A DNA stretch of 64,000 nucleotides. Source: Hermatobates lingyangjiaoensis (lineage: Eukaryota; Arthropoda; Insecta; Hemiptera; Hermatobatidae). The DNA lies in NCBI GenBank assembly GCA_026182355.1, contig JAPFBL010000256.1, positions 558,001 through 622,000 of the forward strand, in the 5' to 3' direction. A model generated the notes under the pieces. The model searched no databases and was not told the origin of the DNA. It saw only the letters and a program-made list of their open reading frames with translations. Positions within the stretch are counted from its first letter, which is position 1, and every line of letters starts with the position of its first letter. The translations under genes were made by a program, and so were the position numbers. Positions 9,605 through 22,238 of the stretch are shown piece after piece.

Positions 9605-9644
<40 letters not shown>
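9599..9644. repeat. (TA)n tract bounding the PLE cluster on the right
   Basis: Pure TA run. The PLE sequence ends in GTATA, so the precise joint is hidden by the repeat. Confidence 0.95.
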
Positions 9645-9647
<3 letters not shown>

Positions 9648-9990
9648 CTGTTTCGTTATTGAGGGCTAGGTCAAATAAAAGAAAATAAACTCCTTTCTAG
9701 GCCGACGTTTCGATGTATTTGTACATCATCTTCAGGGCTAAAATTAGAGTAAGACTATAATACATTTATCAAAACAATATACAACTCACATAGAGAAATA
9801 ACACACAATTTTGTTAAAACCAACAGATACATACAAAAGGTTATTTTATAATCAGAGTTGTTAAGTACACATCTAACAAACTCAAAGTTGAAATTGATAC
9901 AATTTCAAAGTATCAAACAAACTTATTATTATTATTTTCTTTTATTTGACCTAGCCCTCAATAACGAAACAGTGAATAGAATAGAAGAGG
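9645..9990. repeat. Family D element, copy 1
   Basis: Inverted ends: 'cactgtttcgttattgaggg' near 9646 and 'ccctcaataacgaaacagtg' near 9956, each followed inward by the CTAGGTCAAATAAAAG motif. The interior (ATACAACTCACATAGAG; ACAGATACATACAAAAGG) is shared with copy 2 at 11.6-12.2 kb. It is non-coding. One hammerhead-like motif remains, on the left arm. The right arm has lost its copy by internal deletion. Confidence 0.75.
9704..9735 (-). ncRNA. Hammerhead-like ribozyme motif, family D
   Basis: The minus strand reads CTGAAGA, T, stem II GATGTA/TACATC with loop CAAA, GAA, palindromic stem III ACGT, C. Stem I is supported by TTTTAGCC upstream and GGCCTAGAAA downstream. This is one of the best-formed motifs in the window. 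Confidence 0.72.
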
Positions 9991-10007
9991 TCAATAACAA
10001 TTTTTGA

Positions 10008-10009
<2 letters not shown>

Positions 10010-10057
<48 letters not shown>
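10010..10057. repeat. (TA)n microsatellite
   Basis: Pure TA run between a family D element and a perfect inverted repeat. Confidence 0.9.
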
Positions 10058-10061
<4 letters not shown>

Positions 10062-10090
10062 TGTGTTGAACTGAATTGCCTTAATTAAAC

Positions 10091-10212
10091 ATACCTTTTT
10101 TTTGAGCAGTTTTTCATATTTCCTTGCTAATTTTAAATCGTCTTGATTTAGCTGGTGGAAATTTATTTAAAATTAGCAAGGAAATATGAAAAACTGCTCA
10201 AAAAAAAGGTAT
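10091..10212. repeat. Perfect 45-bp inverted repeat with 32-bp spacer
   Basis: Arms 10091-10135 and 10168-10212 are exact inverse copies. The right arm read on plus gives LARKYEKLLKK, which loosely resembles the basic segment preceding EGLLPKYTN in PLE proteins (compare FEKLIRK at 25.2 kb). A PLE 5' origin is possible but weakly supported. Perfect identity suggests recent formation. Confidence 0.7.
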
Positions 10213-10226
10213 ATATCTTTCAAGAC

Positions 10227-10307
<81 letters not shown>

Positions 10308-10318
10308 TTAATAATAAT
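10227..10318. repeat. (AAT)n microsatellite
   Basis: Nearly pure AAT triplets. The minus-strand frame of Leu, Tyr and Ile runs across it is not a gene. Confidence 0.9.
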
Positions 10319-10338
10319 AAGACTATTTCAAAACTAAT

Positions 10339-10592
10339 ATATATGATGTAATTTTTTTGAGGGTTGAGGTTTAATAATTTTAAATTTTTTCTTTTGCCGA
10401 CGTTTCGACATATATTTATATCACCTTCAGGGCTACAACATGATTGTTTTACAATTAGCATTACTATTGTAGTGCTGTAGTATTATACCCTAAAGATGAC
10501 ATAAATATATGTCGAAACGTTGGCAAAAGGACTAGTTTAAAATCATTAGACCACAACCCTTAAAAAAATTACATCATATAAATATTGGGTCA
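10339..10592. repeat. Family E palindrome, copy 1
   Basis: Ends 'atatgatgtaatttttttga' and 'aaaaaaattacatcatat' are inverted copies. Both arms carry hammerhead-like motifs with stem III ACGT, but each has one core change: 10398-10430 (minus) has CTGAAGG, and 10490-10521 (plus) has CTAAAGA. Other family E copies are at 15.2 and 32.8 kb. Confidence 0.7.
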
Positions 10593-10599
10593 AGAAAAC

Positions 10600-11620
10600 A
10601 AATCATGATATATATATATATATATGTATCATAGTATAATATTTAGATTATTATGAAAAATAAATGTAATAATTAACTAATTGTAACATTTTTTGAGAAG
10701 TAGAAGAATTTTGTTGTTTGAGTTATCTGGCATAAAAAAGTAGTGATTGCCTTAAATGGACTTTGAGTAGGGGCAATTTCTCTTTACTACATATTGAAGG
10801 GATGTTCTAACGACCTAGGTAGCGAAGAGTTTTCCAGTTGAGTGATTTAGGAAATATAAAAGAAGATTCGTCCACACAAGACCCACATTAGGGACAATGT
10901 TTTAGCGAAGGTATGGAGAACATGCTTGTTGTAATGCTGTTGGATTGTACTATTCAACTGTATTGTTGAATGTCCCTCCATCTCAATCCTTCATATTCAC
11001 TATTAAATTAAAACAGAGCTGCTCCGCACTAAAGGGCTTTGTTTTATAGAGGTAGCCTGTAGCTCATCTAGCATACTGCTATTGTTAAACTTTCAAGTAT
11101 TCAAGAATTTACATATAATTATTGTTGATGGCATACCAAAACAATTACCTTATTATTGATTATAATCAAATTGAATTGATTTGTAAATAATATCACTACT
11201 ACTTTTAGGTCAATATACAATATTAAATATTTTAGAAGGATTTCCACCAAAGCTTGTTCTAAATATAGATATTGATTGCAGCAATAACTCTTTGACGATT
11301 GTTCATCAAGCCGTTCATTAAAACATCGTTATTGTTTTCCTCGTTGACACAATCATCACCTTCATTATTATACTTTGCTTATCTCTGCCAAAGGTTTTAC
11401 GAATGTTTCAGACAGATAGACAACACACACACACATAGACATACACAAGACATACATACACACTCGAACAGACTTGCATGAATATACAAATATATAAAAC
11501 AATAATATTCTCTTCAATATTTTAAACTCCTCATTATCAGGAGAAGGAAATCTATCAGAAAACTGGAAAATCTTTCCAAAAAATTAACCAGAATGGAAAT
11601 AGGTGAGATTTCGTAAATAC
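10600..11620. other. No recognised gene; short CA-rich patch
   Basis: Contains a short TA run near 10610 and a CA-rich patch near 11420-11460. Otherwise unremarkable. Confidence 0.4.
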
Positions 11621-11639
11621 ATATACACACATATATATA

Positions 11640-12245
11640 TTCTCAATAAATTGTTATTGACCTCTTCTATTCTATTGTTTGTTTTGTTATTAGGGCTAGG
11701 TCATATAAAGGAAAATAAAATCCTTCCTAGGCCAACGTTTCGATGTATTTGTACATCATCTTCAAGGCTAAAATTAGAGTAAGAACTATAATACATTTAC
11801 CAAAACAATCTACAACTCACATAGAGAACTAACACAAATTATTGAGACCAACAGATACATACAAAAGGTTATTTTATAATCAGAGTTGTTAAGTACACAT
11901 CTAACAAACTCAAAGTTGAAATTGATACAATTTCAAAGTATCAAACAAACGGAAATTAGTTTTACCTTGGAAAGTGTGCTAATGGTTATTTAAGTTACAT
12001 GAGAATTAATTGGTTGTATGTATGAAAACAACTCTGATTATAAAATAACCTTTTGTATGTATCTGTTGGTCTCAATAATTTGTGTTAGTTCTCTATGTGA
12101 ATTGTAGATTGTTTTGGTAAATGTATTATATAGTTCTTACTCTAATTTTAGCCCTGAAGATGATGTACAAATACATTGAAACGTTGGTCTAGGAAGGAGT
12201 TTATTTTCTTTTATATGACCTAGCCCTAAATAACCAAAGATACAA
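11640..12245. repeat. Family D element, copy 2 (complete palindrome)
   Basis: Left arm from 'attagggctaggtcatataa' (about 11690) and right arm ending 'ttatatgacctagccctaaa' (about 12232) are inverted over more than 200 bases. The centre (about 11950-12030) is unpaired. The right-arm motif is core-intact. The left-arm motif at 11744-11775 has TTGAAGA instead of CTGAAGA. No frame of note, so this looks like a non-autonomous element. Confidence 0.8.
12154..12186 (+). ncRNA. Hammerhead-like ribozyme motif, family D copy 2
   Basis: CTGAAGA, T, stem II GATGTA/TACATT (last pair wobble), GAA, stem III ACGT, T. AGCC upstream faces GGTCT downstream. Confidence 0.65.
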
Positions 12246-12249
12246 CAAA

Positions 12250-13230
12250 TATATATATATATATATATAACTCAACTAACAACTATAAAAAATAATAATC
12301 AGACATGTTCTCACGGTTCCCAATTTTTCGTCTTTTCAACAAAAATTTTTTCTTTTCTGAAGAAAAGAATGATATAAGACATGTAAAAACGAGACAGAGA
12401 TTACTACTGGTCAGCGAATATTAGCGCAAGCTAACCACAACACCAGTTAGTAAATATGCATAAAATCGCTCCAGTTAAACAATATTTAATAAATAGAGTG
12501 TAAAAAAGAATTAAATTAGCGCGGATAAAGGACGAGCAAGATGTAAATAGGATAAGGAAGTTGGAATAAGCAGTTGAATACCAAGCGGACCAGCTGTCTG
12601 CTGCGTAACTTCATTGTTAGGGGTCCAGTGAGGAAACGCACCACTGAAATAAAATCACCCACCAACCGTCCCTTTCACATAACCAGCAATTTCAACTTTT
12701 ATTGCATTTTGCCAAATGTAAGAAATTGCATATTGACCAAGGAGAGCAATTTATTTCTACTATCTACACTGGTCATTGAGTAACTTAAATTATTGTTTTT
12801 AAATTTTTTTGTTATATCGAATGTTATAATACTAAAATTATAACTAAAAGAATTTTCAATGAAAATAAGGATCAATTTCTAAATATAAAAGAAGCTTGAC
12901 ATAAATTAATAAAAATAAATAAAATTTATATAACAAGTTAAATATCAATAAAAACGTGCTTTGAAGATCGAGTGTTCATTTTGAAAGTTACTTATGAAAG
13001 TAACGTTTGGTTGCATTGGTTACTTAAAACAAATTTAAGGTGTTAACAGTTCTGTTTTAAATATTCTAGATTAGAACAAATGAGAGTTTATTTAAGATAT
13101 GGCCTGAACTACTAAGAACTACTGGAATAACGATACCGGGCGCACGACTTCATGAACATATAGTATAATGTTGATAATAGTATATTTCAATATACTATAT
13201 TCTATTGTAATATTATATATATTATAATAT
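12250..13230. other. No recognised feature
   Basis: AT-rich sequence with one short TA run at 12250-12270. The frame 12574-12783 matches nothing I know. Confidence 0.4.
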
Positions 13231-13233
13231 TAT

Positions 13234-13425
13234 CAAACCACAATAAGAAATGGGAAAACAAGACTAAGATCTTTCAACCGTAACAAGCGGTCTTCGTTAG
13301 AGTGAAAAACCCAACTAGCGACTCCGACGAAGACCGCTTGTTACGGTTGAAAGATCTTAGTCTTGTTTTCCCATTTTTTATTGTGGTTTGATCATTGATT
13401 GTTATTTCACGTGTTTATGTGAAAT
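13234..13425. repeat. Family A palindrome, copy at 13.3 kb
   Basis: Arms 'caaaccacaataagaaatgg' and 'ccattttttattgtggtttg' are inverted. Both hammerhead-like motifs have one core change: CTAACGA on minus (13266-13300) and CCGACGA on plus (13324-13360). Stem II ACCG/CGGT and stem III AGATCT are kept. Confidence 0.75.
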
Positions 13426-13429
13426 TTTT

Positions 13430-15210
13430 TTATATTATAATATTGATAAATAGCAGACGTGCCCGTCATTGACAGTTATTTTACAGAAGTTCAAAGATGA
13501 TTCGTGATAATTCAAAATAGTATTAGAAATTATAGAATAGTAGAACATATCATAATTAGTACAATGCATAACTGTCATTAGATTTGAAGGTTCTTTTATG
13601 TTTGGGAGCTTTATACTAACTCTAGTTTGATTTTATTTTAGGCATACTTCTTATTTAGAACGTAGGTAGGGCTTACTTTTATAAAGTAAGTAAATTATGA
13701 TAAATTCAAACGAAATTAAAATCAACTAACAATACCTACTTGCGACAGTATCAGGCACCTAAAAATACAGTAATACATATATATACCATACAGGTTTTGT
13801 CTGTTCAGAGCTTAGAACTGACTCATTTTAAATTATCCTTACGTTTTATACATTAGAGAAACCGAATCCACCCTGAATAAAATTTCTGCTTGATATTTTT
13901 ATTAAATAATTATTATTTGGTGGCTGATACTGTAAAAAGTAGTTAATACTAGTTAATATACTTGTGTAGCTAGCCAAACACAGCTTAAAAGTACATAATT
14001 CACTTCTACATTGAATTTACAATCCATTCAAATCTTAGCTTTCAAGTTAGACATACACAAATCTACTGTCAAAGTTTTAGCTTGCTATGACAAATTGGTG
14101 TTTGACAAATTTTTGGGCAAACAAACAAATAGCGATAAATTGTTTTAAGAATGGAATACGTTTTTCTATGTATAATAGGTAAAGACAACTTGAAATGAGT
14201 CAGTTCTAAGGAATTTACAGGGAATATCTTTTTTTTTATTTAAATACATACATACAAAATGATTATTTATTATTTTCTAAATTATTTGCAGCAAATTGAG
14301 TTAACTCCACTGCACATTTTTTTATAATTTAAATGCGACGCGATTGTTATGTTATTTGGTGTCACAAATGAATTGTTGATTACCTTCATAGTAGTTGTAG
14401 TGTAACTATGCAGCCTACATCTTTACGAGGCTATTTTATTCTTTCAGATGTCAGATAAAAATAAATGAAATAATTTTTCTCGTTTGAGTTCTGCTGAGAA
14501 TTAGTACATTAGTATAACAGCGTAGATAACTTATTACAATGTTATAAATCTTTGTTTAACATTAAACGGTTGCTCAAATTGATTAATAAGGCGATAAATT
14601 ATTTTAATTAAAACCACTCGTGCAGAGTAAAAATAATAACTCCTTTGGGAGGAAGAGGCTATTCTAACTATTCATTTAATAAATGATCATTCCTGTTGAA
14701 AACGTGATCTGAATTTAGAAACATCCTAATGAAAAATAGCAACAGCAAACGAGCCAGCAATGACTAGGTAATTTTATTTCCAGCATATTGCAGTGCGAGA
14801 AAAGCGTAACATAGAACCATGGTTTCCATGTTAACTTTTTCTACTATTTGTTGACAAACCTTCAAAGTTAAGAGTTGGCCATAAACTATAATAATCTGCG
14901 ACCATGGGTTTTAAACGTAAGCATTACTTCATAAAGCATTCCAACTGATGATGAATTCAATCCTTTCGTCCTATTTTTTTTCCAACCTCGAGATAAAACA
15001 GTTTAGCTAATAATAATAATAGTTAACATTTTTTCCTTTAAAAATATGCCTAGATTTTTATTGTTTTTTTTTAATAACAGAAACTGCTCAAATACATCTG
15101 AAGAAAACGTTGATAAGGGTTTAATAATTGATTGCTTCTTAAATTTTGTTGCTGAGTACTTATTTAGAAGGCGACATATGTTTATTTGTGACTATGTCAT
15201 ATTTTAAATA
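13430..15210. other. No recognised feature
   Basis: Long AT-rich stretch without supported genes. The sequence does not resemble the repeat families named elsewhere in this window. Confidence 0.4.
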
Positions 15211-15267
15211 TGTTTTGAGATTTTTTGTGGTTTTTGGTGTAGGAATTAAAAAAAAAACTTCTTTACC

Positions 15268-15299
15268 AACGTTTCGACATATATTTATATCTTCCTCAG
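15268..15299 (-). ncRNA. Hammerhead-like motif, family E left arm
   Basis: The minus strand reads CTGAGGA, A, stem II GATATA/TATGTC (one wobble), GAA, stem III ACGT, T. Confidence 0.6.
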
Positions 15300-15442
15300 G
15301 GCTAAGAACGTTGATACATTCAGCACTAATATTACAAAAAATTAGGCCTATTTTTTGCTATTGTTTAGCATTACTGTATATAATAGCAAACAATACCTAA
15401 TTTGTTGTAATAAAAGTGTTGAATGTATCAATGTTTTTAGCC

Positions 15443-15474
15443 CTGAGGAAGACATAAATGTATGTCGAAATGTT
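15443..15474 (+). ncRNA. Hammerhead-like motif, family E right arm
   Basis: CTGAGGA, A, stem II GACATA/TATGTC, GAA, then ATGTT. The stem III palindrome ACGT has mutated to ATGT, keeping a G-T wobble. Confidence 0.5.
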
Positions 15475-15539
15475 TACAAAGAAGTTTGTTTTTAATATCT
15501 AGACCAAAAACCCTGAAAAAATAACCAAACCTATGAGTA

Positions 15540-16140
15540 GAGTGGTTAAGAAAAGAACAGCATGGTGAATATTTTAATATACTTCTTTTCATATTTGTTT
15601 CAGCTTTTATTTCACTTTAGTTCTACTCTGTTTCGCTTACTGGTTTTCTGTTTTAGCGCTCATAATGCTTGCAATGATAGCAGATTCTATTTGTTGTCAC
15701 TATTTCCGTTTTCTATGATTATTTATCATTTTATTTAACACTTTAGATTGTTAGATAAGATTTAGATAACTATTAGATTAGATATAGATTTTACTTGTCT
15801 ATGATAGGTAAGATACTTGATATCCTGCAGTCTAGTAAAACACTGGCCATATGAGACAAGGCAGGAAAGGAATGAAGCCAAGACTGCAGTTGACTGAAAT
15901 GAATCGTGACTAGCGACTTTATCAAGATAGCTACACCAGTGGTGCACGGTGGTCATATCGGGGAGTAGACAAAGCACTGAGGTGCGAGTACCAGAAGAAA
16001 GTCAGCTGATCAATGGAAGGTAGCAACGAGGATAATCCTGAGTTAGTGGACAAGGAAGGAGGATAACCATAACAATGATAGCAGTCCTTGCCATAACAAT
16101 GATAGCAGTCACTGCCATAACACCTTCAACAATGCAAATG
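15540..16140. other. Mostly unrecognised; small direct repeat
   Basis: 'ccataacaatgatagcagtc' occurs twice in tandem between about 16067 and 16110. Nothing else is supported. Confidence 0.4.
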
Positions 16141-16225
16141 TAAACCTGAAGAAGAACACTAACTGTTCAAAACGCCTTCTTAGTTTTAACATAAAGCTCT
16201 TTTGTATAGAGACGTAACTCTTTTT
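16140..16225 (+). repeat. Family B solo right half, decayed
   Basis: AACCTGAAGAAGAACACT, then AAAACGCC where GAAACGCG is expected, then the family B right end (TAGTTTTAACATAAAGCTC...GAGACGTAA). G12 is lost in the motif at 16146-16178. Confidence 0.5.
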
Positions 16226-16229
16226 AAAG

Positions 16230-17499
16230 GCTAACGACTCTATGGAGTATCTTTATACAAGTTGGTTTGATGGATGTAATTTCGGATAATCAGCCGTGCT
16301 GTTAGTTGTTCGACTGAGTCTAATGTAAGATCTATTTGGATAATGGTATTCCTGGCATACCAAAAAATTTCCCATCATTTTTTGATAATGCAAAGTTGAA
16401 ATATATATTAACTCAATATAACTGAATTAATACGACTGTTGGATGTTTATTTTTTTACCCACACTGTGCCATTTATTGTTTTTAATACATTCTTAATTTC
16501 TTTATTTAATGTATAAAATAGCGTATTTTGTTCAAATATATGCAGTGTCATTTGATTCAATATATCCAATTGTCTTTTAATGGTTTGCAGCAAAACACGA
16601 CAGGTGGATGTTTCCTGAGAGGAGAAGCGAGTTGTGGTATAGATAATCGGGCACGTACAACTGAGTACATGCATTCGTCGTTTGCCTCTACAAGCAGGAA
16701 TATTAGAAGGATGGGATTAAAGCAGAGCTTGATAAAGTATTTCAAGTGTATACATCACATTTCAATGCATTACATTTGTTCCACCTGTTTAGTACATAAC
16801 TGAAATTCGAATTTTAAAGACATGTGTCTTTAGAGTTGTCGAAATATGAACTTTACAGCAACCATTGTGGCGATCAAACCAATATAAATGAAAGACTAAG
16901 CTGAAAATATTTGAAACAAATGATAAGTATGTACTTCTGTAATGTTGCCAAACCTTGTAAATAACAAACTATATTTTTTGTAAAGCTACTAATATTCCTG
17001 AATAAGAGTCCTTGGAGAAAGCTCAATATCCGTTGGTTAGATAAAATAATATGAATAGAAGAAACCAAAGTTTTCTTCGTGAAACCTTCAAAACATGAAG
17101 GTTTTGAAACATCAAAAACAGATGTTTTGATATAAAGTTTGTTAACTATTATGAGATAAATTTATCTCATAAGTTTACTTCTTTTAAAAAGGATTTTAAT
17201 AAATATTAAAGAACCTCTTTTATAAGGTGATAGTCATACCTGACTGCTCTTCAAGAGGTTTCAAGCAGGATAAACTAATGATTCTGAAATCAAGGTAATC
17301 CAAAAAAGGAGTACTGAGCCACGTTGATATGGCAGGAATACCATTATCCAAACAGATCCTACTTTAGACCTAACAGTACAAGCAACTGCACAGCTGGTGA
17401 ACCGAAATGACATCCATCCAAACCAACTTGTAGAAAGATACTCTATAGAATTGCTAGTAGTTCTATGACTGATGGCTAGTACCGACAAGACCAAGCAAG
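16230..17499. other. No recognised feature
   Basis: AT-rich sequence. A short inverted pair (ACATGAAGGTTTTGAAACATC region, about 17070-17130) is visible. No gene is supported. Confidence 0.4.
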
Positions 17500-19239
17500 C
17501 ATCAGTATAACATAGACTGACTATACTGAGTGTAATCATTAATATAACATAGACTGACTTACTATGGCATACATCAGTATAACATAGATTAACTGATTAG
17601 ACTGAGTGCAATCATCAGTATAAGATAGACTAACTGACTAGACTAAGTGCAATCATCAGTATAAAATAGACTGACTGACTAGACTGAGCGCAATCATCAG
17701 TATAACATAGACTGACTTAATATAGCATGCATCAGTATAACATAGATTAACTGATTAGACTGAGTGCAATCATCAGTATAAGATAGACTGACTTACTAGA
17801 CTAAGTGCAATCATCAGTATAAAATAGACTGACTGACTAGGCTGAGCGCAATCATCAGTATAACATAGACTGACTTAATATAGCATGCATCAGTATAACA
17901 TAGATTAACTGATTAGACTGAGTGCAATCATCAGTATAAGATAGACTGACTGACTAGACTAAGTGCAATCATCAGTATAAAATAGACTGACTGACTAGAC
18001 TGAGCGCAATCATCAGTATAACATAGACTGACTTAATATAGCATACATCAGTATAACATAGATTAACTGATTAGACTGAGTGCAATCATCAGTATAAGAT
18101 AGACTAACTGACTAGACTAAGTGCAATCATCAGTATAAAATAGACTGACTGACTAGACTGAGCGCAATCATCAGTATAACATAGACTGACTTAATATAGC
18201 ATGCATCAGTATAACATAGATTAACTGATTAGACTGAGTGCAATCATCAGTATAAGATAGACTAACTGACTAGACTAAGTGCAATCATCAGTATAAAATA
18301 GACTGACTGACTAGACTGAGCGCAATCATCAGTATAACATAGACTGACTTAATATAGCATGCATCAGTATAACATAGATTAACTGATTAGACTGAGTGCA
18401 ATCATCAGTATAAGATAGACTGACTGACTAGACTAAGTGCAATCATCAGTATAAAATAGACTGACTGACTAGACTGAGCGCAATCATCAGTATAACATAG
18501 ACTGACTTAATATAGCATGCATCAGTATAACATAGATTAACTGATTAGACTGAGTGCAATCATCAGTATAAGATAGACTGACTGACTAGACTAAGTGCAA
18601 TCATCAGTATAAAATAGACTGACTGACTAGACTGAGCGCAATCATCAGTATAACATAGACTGACTTAATATAGCATGCATCAGTATAACATAGATTAACT
18701 GATTAGACTGAGTGCAATCATCAGTATAAGATAGACTAACTGACTAGACTAAGTGCAATCATCAGTATAAAATAGACTGACTGACTAGACTGAGCGCAAT
18801 CATCAGTATAACATAGACTGACTTAATATAGCATGCATCAGTATAACATAGATTAACTGATTAGACTGAGTGCAATCATCAGTATAAGATAGACTAACTG
18901 ACTAGACTAAGTGCAATCATCAGTATAAAATAGACTGACTGACTAGGCTGAGCGCAATCATCAGTATAACATAGACTGACTTACTATAGCATGCATCAGT
19001 ATAACATAGATTAACTGATTAGACTGAGTGCAATCATCAGTATAAGATAGACTAACTGACTAGACTGAGTGCAATCATCAGTATAAGATAGACTAACTGA
19101 CTAGACTGAGTGCAATCATCAGTATAAGGAAGACTAACTGACTAGACTGAGTACAATCATCAGTATAAGATAGACTAACTGACTAGACTGAGTGCAATCA
19201 TCAGTATAACATAGACTGACTGACCAGACTGAAAGCAAA
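17500..19239 (+). repeat. Satellite with 158-bp higher-order repeat
   Basis: The monomer begins CATCAGTATAA and ends GAGTGCAAT, and is 41 bp long. From 17572 to 18993 four monomers of 41, 41, 41 and 35 bp form a 158-bp unit repeated nine times without any length change (starts 17572, 17730, 17888, 18046, 18204, 18362, 18520, 18678 and 18836). The 35-bp monomer has an altered end (ACTTAATATAGCATG). After 18994 the array becomes simple 41-bp monomers. The first two monomers (17500-17571) are divergent. Few substitutions distinguish the units, implying recent amplification or homogenisation. Monomers are not separated by unique spacers, so this is not CRISPR. Confidence 0.95.
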
Positions 19240-20450
19240 AGACATTTACTGACTCACCTCACAGAGAAAACAGTTAATGTAGTAGTACTGAGGGCATGAG
19301 CTGTGGGTATTTGGTTACACCTCTGGGTAAACAACTTACATTCATTTGATAAATTTTGCGGGAATACCTCGTCAATGCCTAGCAATATAAATTACCAAAC
19401 AGTAGAATAGAACCCACTTGAAATAAGACACAAAAAAGATTAAAAAAAAAAGTAGAAGAAACATGATGTGAAAGACGTTTCAATCAAGTATAGTGGTGGA
19501 TATTAGTCGCAACTGCATGTCACCTTGTGAAAAAAGAAAAAAAATCCTCAACAAATTATGTGATATACCTGTCACTTCAGACATTCCGCTTCATACAAGT
19601 TTAAAAGTTTTGGAATGCGATAATGAAAAATGTAATTTAAAAAAGAATGTCGGTTTATTCATTTATTAAAAGATTGATTTATTCATTTTTTTGATTGTTT
19701 ATATGTTTCATATTATTAATAGCTACTGTTAAAGCAAATGTACAAATCGTGATTTTGTAAAGAAGATAAAGATTTGTTAAGTTCAACGAGTTTCCTTGAT
19801 CCAGCCATATTAGTTTTTAAAAATATTCCAAAGGATATTCGATTCCCTTAAATTCATCCAACAGTTGATGTAACTATTCTAATTAATTGTAGTAAACTGT
19901 CACAAAATTATATTAATGCAAACTCGTAACTATATAATATAAATGAACGTTTCATAATTATCAGGAATAATCTGTACTCTAAACATGTATCTTTCTATTG
20001 TCTCTCTTTCTTATTCAAAGAACTGCAAGTGACTAAATATACAATTTCCAGAGTTAAGTGACTCCACTTTAGCAGTGTCTATTTATTTCTGGAAAGAAGG
20101 AAATCTTCGATTTAGCTTCAGTAACAGCTTTAAAGATCCAACTGTATTTCCTTGAAATTACTAAAAGTATATAATATTAATGAAAATAGTAAAGCAAATG
20201 AATTGGGAGAAAAGATAGGTAGAAAAATTACTTCAATAAAGCAGAATGCAAAACAAGACGGTAGAAATCTGAACAACGAGTAGAGCCATTAGTCTAAGCT
20301 CATTCTCTGGGGTCGTCAAAAACCGAAGTATTTAACATTGCTTTCTATTTCAATTCTTCTTGATTAGTTTAAATACTTTATTTGCACAAAATTGTTGTTC
20401 ATTTAATTCAAACTCTTATGTTATCTCTTTTTTTAAGTCATGCTATATTA
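19240..20450. other. No recognised feature
   Basis: No gene or repeat supported. Confidence 0.4.
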
Positions 20451-20454
20451 TTTA

Positions 20455-20590
20455 AGTGAACTTTTAATTATTATTATTTTATTTTATTATTATTTATTAT
20501 TTTTTTAATTAATTATTAATTATTATTTTTTATTATTTATTATTATTTTTATTATTATTATTTTATTAATAATTATTTTTTTAATTATTG
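20455..20590. repeat. (TTA)n-like low-complexity tract
   Basis: Imperfect TTA and TTTA repeats. Confidence 0.8.
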
Positions 20591-20859
20591 AACAACCTGC
20601 TCCACCTGAAGGCATTACATAATACTAGACGATAATAATTTCACGATAATATATAATAACATTACTATAAAACAATAATAATAAGATAATGTCAGTATTA
20701 TAATCAAGATAATAATATTAGTAATAAGAAAGTAATTGGACATAAGTAAATAATTAGTAATATTATAAAACGATGGCAGGGCAATCGCGACATTTTATAT
20801 AGCACAGTTCAGGCTGAATTAAGTAAGTTTAAATATTTTTCACTTTTTTCTTAAATTCA

Positions 20860-21478
20860 TTTACTCATATTGGAGGATTTCAAGAATTACGTCTACACAC
20901 CAAAAAGGTTTAATATGAAATTAAGAACGCGTTCGAACACTTAAGTGTTCTTCACCAGGTTAACATCTAAAAAATACGATGTATATATATATACTCGTAT
21001 ATATATCTGTGAATTTTAAGAACTCAGAGTATCAGAGTTTAAGAGAAGCAACATTTTCAAACTATATAAAAAGCTCAAGAAATTTCAGAAAGCTCGGTAT
21101 ATTCCTGCCAAGACTTTTTAAATTCCTCGGACCCCCGTGACTCTCAAAAATGCAGGTAATTAAAAATCTTTGTTACTTATAAATTGGATCATATTTCAGT
21201 ATGTTGTTATGTTTTATTAAGGTTTAGGATTAATTAAGTCATAGTTCATACTAATTCCCTTGTTAGAAACCTCAATTGTGCAAATCAGCAGTTACAGATT
21301 GTATTTAATTTTAAATTATTCACTCTTATGTTTTTAAAGCACACAGATATTTTTTTTATGTTAACCCTGAAGAAGAACACTAAGTATTGAAAACGCATTG
21401 TTAGTTTCATATTAAACTTTTTTTTTGTGTGGGTACATAATTGTTGAAATCCCTGAATATAAAATTATTCGATACAAA
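20860..21478. repeat. Family B palindrome, copy at 21 kb
   Basis: Left end TTACTCATATTGGAGG with AAGAATTACGTC and right end GGGTACATAATTGTTG are inverted, with about 400 bases of unpaired centre. Left motif (20926-20958, minus) has CTGGTGA and a shortened GAA. Right motif (21367-21400, plus) has an intact CTGAAGA with stem II GAACAC/GTaTT but a mutated stem III. Neither looks functional. Confidence 0.65.
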
Positions 21479-21479
21479 T

Positions 21480-22228
21480 ATCTTTTTGATTAGTTAAACA
21501 ATTAAAAACGATTGCCATCAAAATGTCATGAGTAAAATTTGAATCAGTTGTTTGAAGGATTCTGCGGGCAGTGTGGTGTTTTCTGTAGATGGTTTTAGTG
21601 GGCGTTTTATCTGAAGACTATAAATAGATATGGGCAGTAAAGTGGGATAGTGGAGCCATAAGGGAGGCGAGGGGGTCCACGTGCTTGGCATACTGGTATA
21701 GCATACGCCTTTGCTTCTATTGAGAATGATTCCACAATCAATTACCAACAAGCTTTCCATCAGCATAGCTGTCGTTAATATCAATTCAACGTAACCTTCA
21801 ATAAAACCTCCTAATACAAATAGCCAGTTTTGTAAACTTTTTCAACCAAAAACCGATCCCTTTTAGAGGGCGGGGGGGGGGGGGAATGCAAAATAATCTA
21901 ATCGATGTTTTGTTTGATGATAGAACGGGGGGAAAAATTAATTAACTTTCCACATGGGGCTTACTCTTGTTACTGAGATAATCTGTCTTCATTGGAGCTG
22001 TAATTAATATTTATCTTTTTGATGTGACTCGTAATGATGACGCAGGGCTTAAGTTCTACTTGCATCCAATTCACGTGTTCAAATCAACTCTATTTCAACA
22101 CAACCCAGCATAAACCACGTTTTAATATTCAATTTAAGAAATTATAGAGAAAACAAATATATTTTATGCCAATAAGTATTATTTTAATAAAAAAAAAAAT
22201 TATATTTTTCGAATAAAAGCTACAGGAT
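21480..22228. other. No recognised gene; poly(G) run
   Basis: A pure G run lies near 21871-21884. The frames here are short and unrecognised. Confidence 0.45.
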
Positions 22229-22238
22229 CCTATTTTTT
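22227..22238 (+). repeat. Target-site duplication, left copy
   Basis: ATCCTATTTTTT here recurs at 24056-24067 immediately after the poly(A) tail of the non-LTR element, marking both insertion boundaries. Confidence 0.75.

Larger units (their letters stand above)
15225..15520. repeat. Family E palindrome, copy 2
   Basis: Left 'tggtttttggtgtaggaatt' region and right 'tctagaccaaaaaccctg' region are inverted copies. The inner arms 'gttgatacattcagcac' and 'gtgttgaatgtatcaat' also pair. It carries two hammerhead-like motifs, one per arm. Confidence 0.75.

Noticed and set aside
10198..10461. 87-codon frame with Leu and Ile runs resembling a membrane protein
   Set aside because: The hydrophobic run is translated AAT repeat.
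17500..19239. Regular array that could suggest CRISPR
   Set aside because: Units are contiguous 41/35-bp monomers without unique spacers, in a clearly eukaryotic context.
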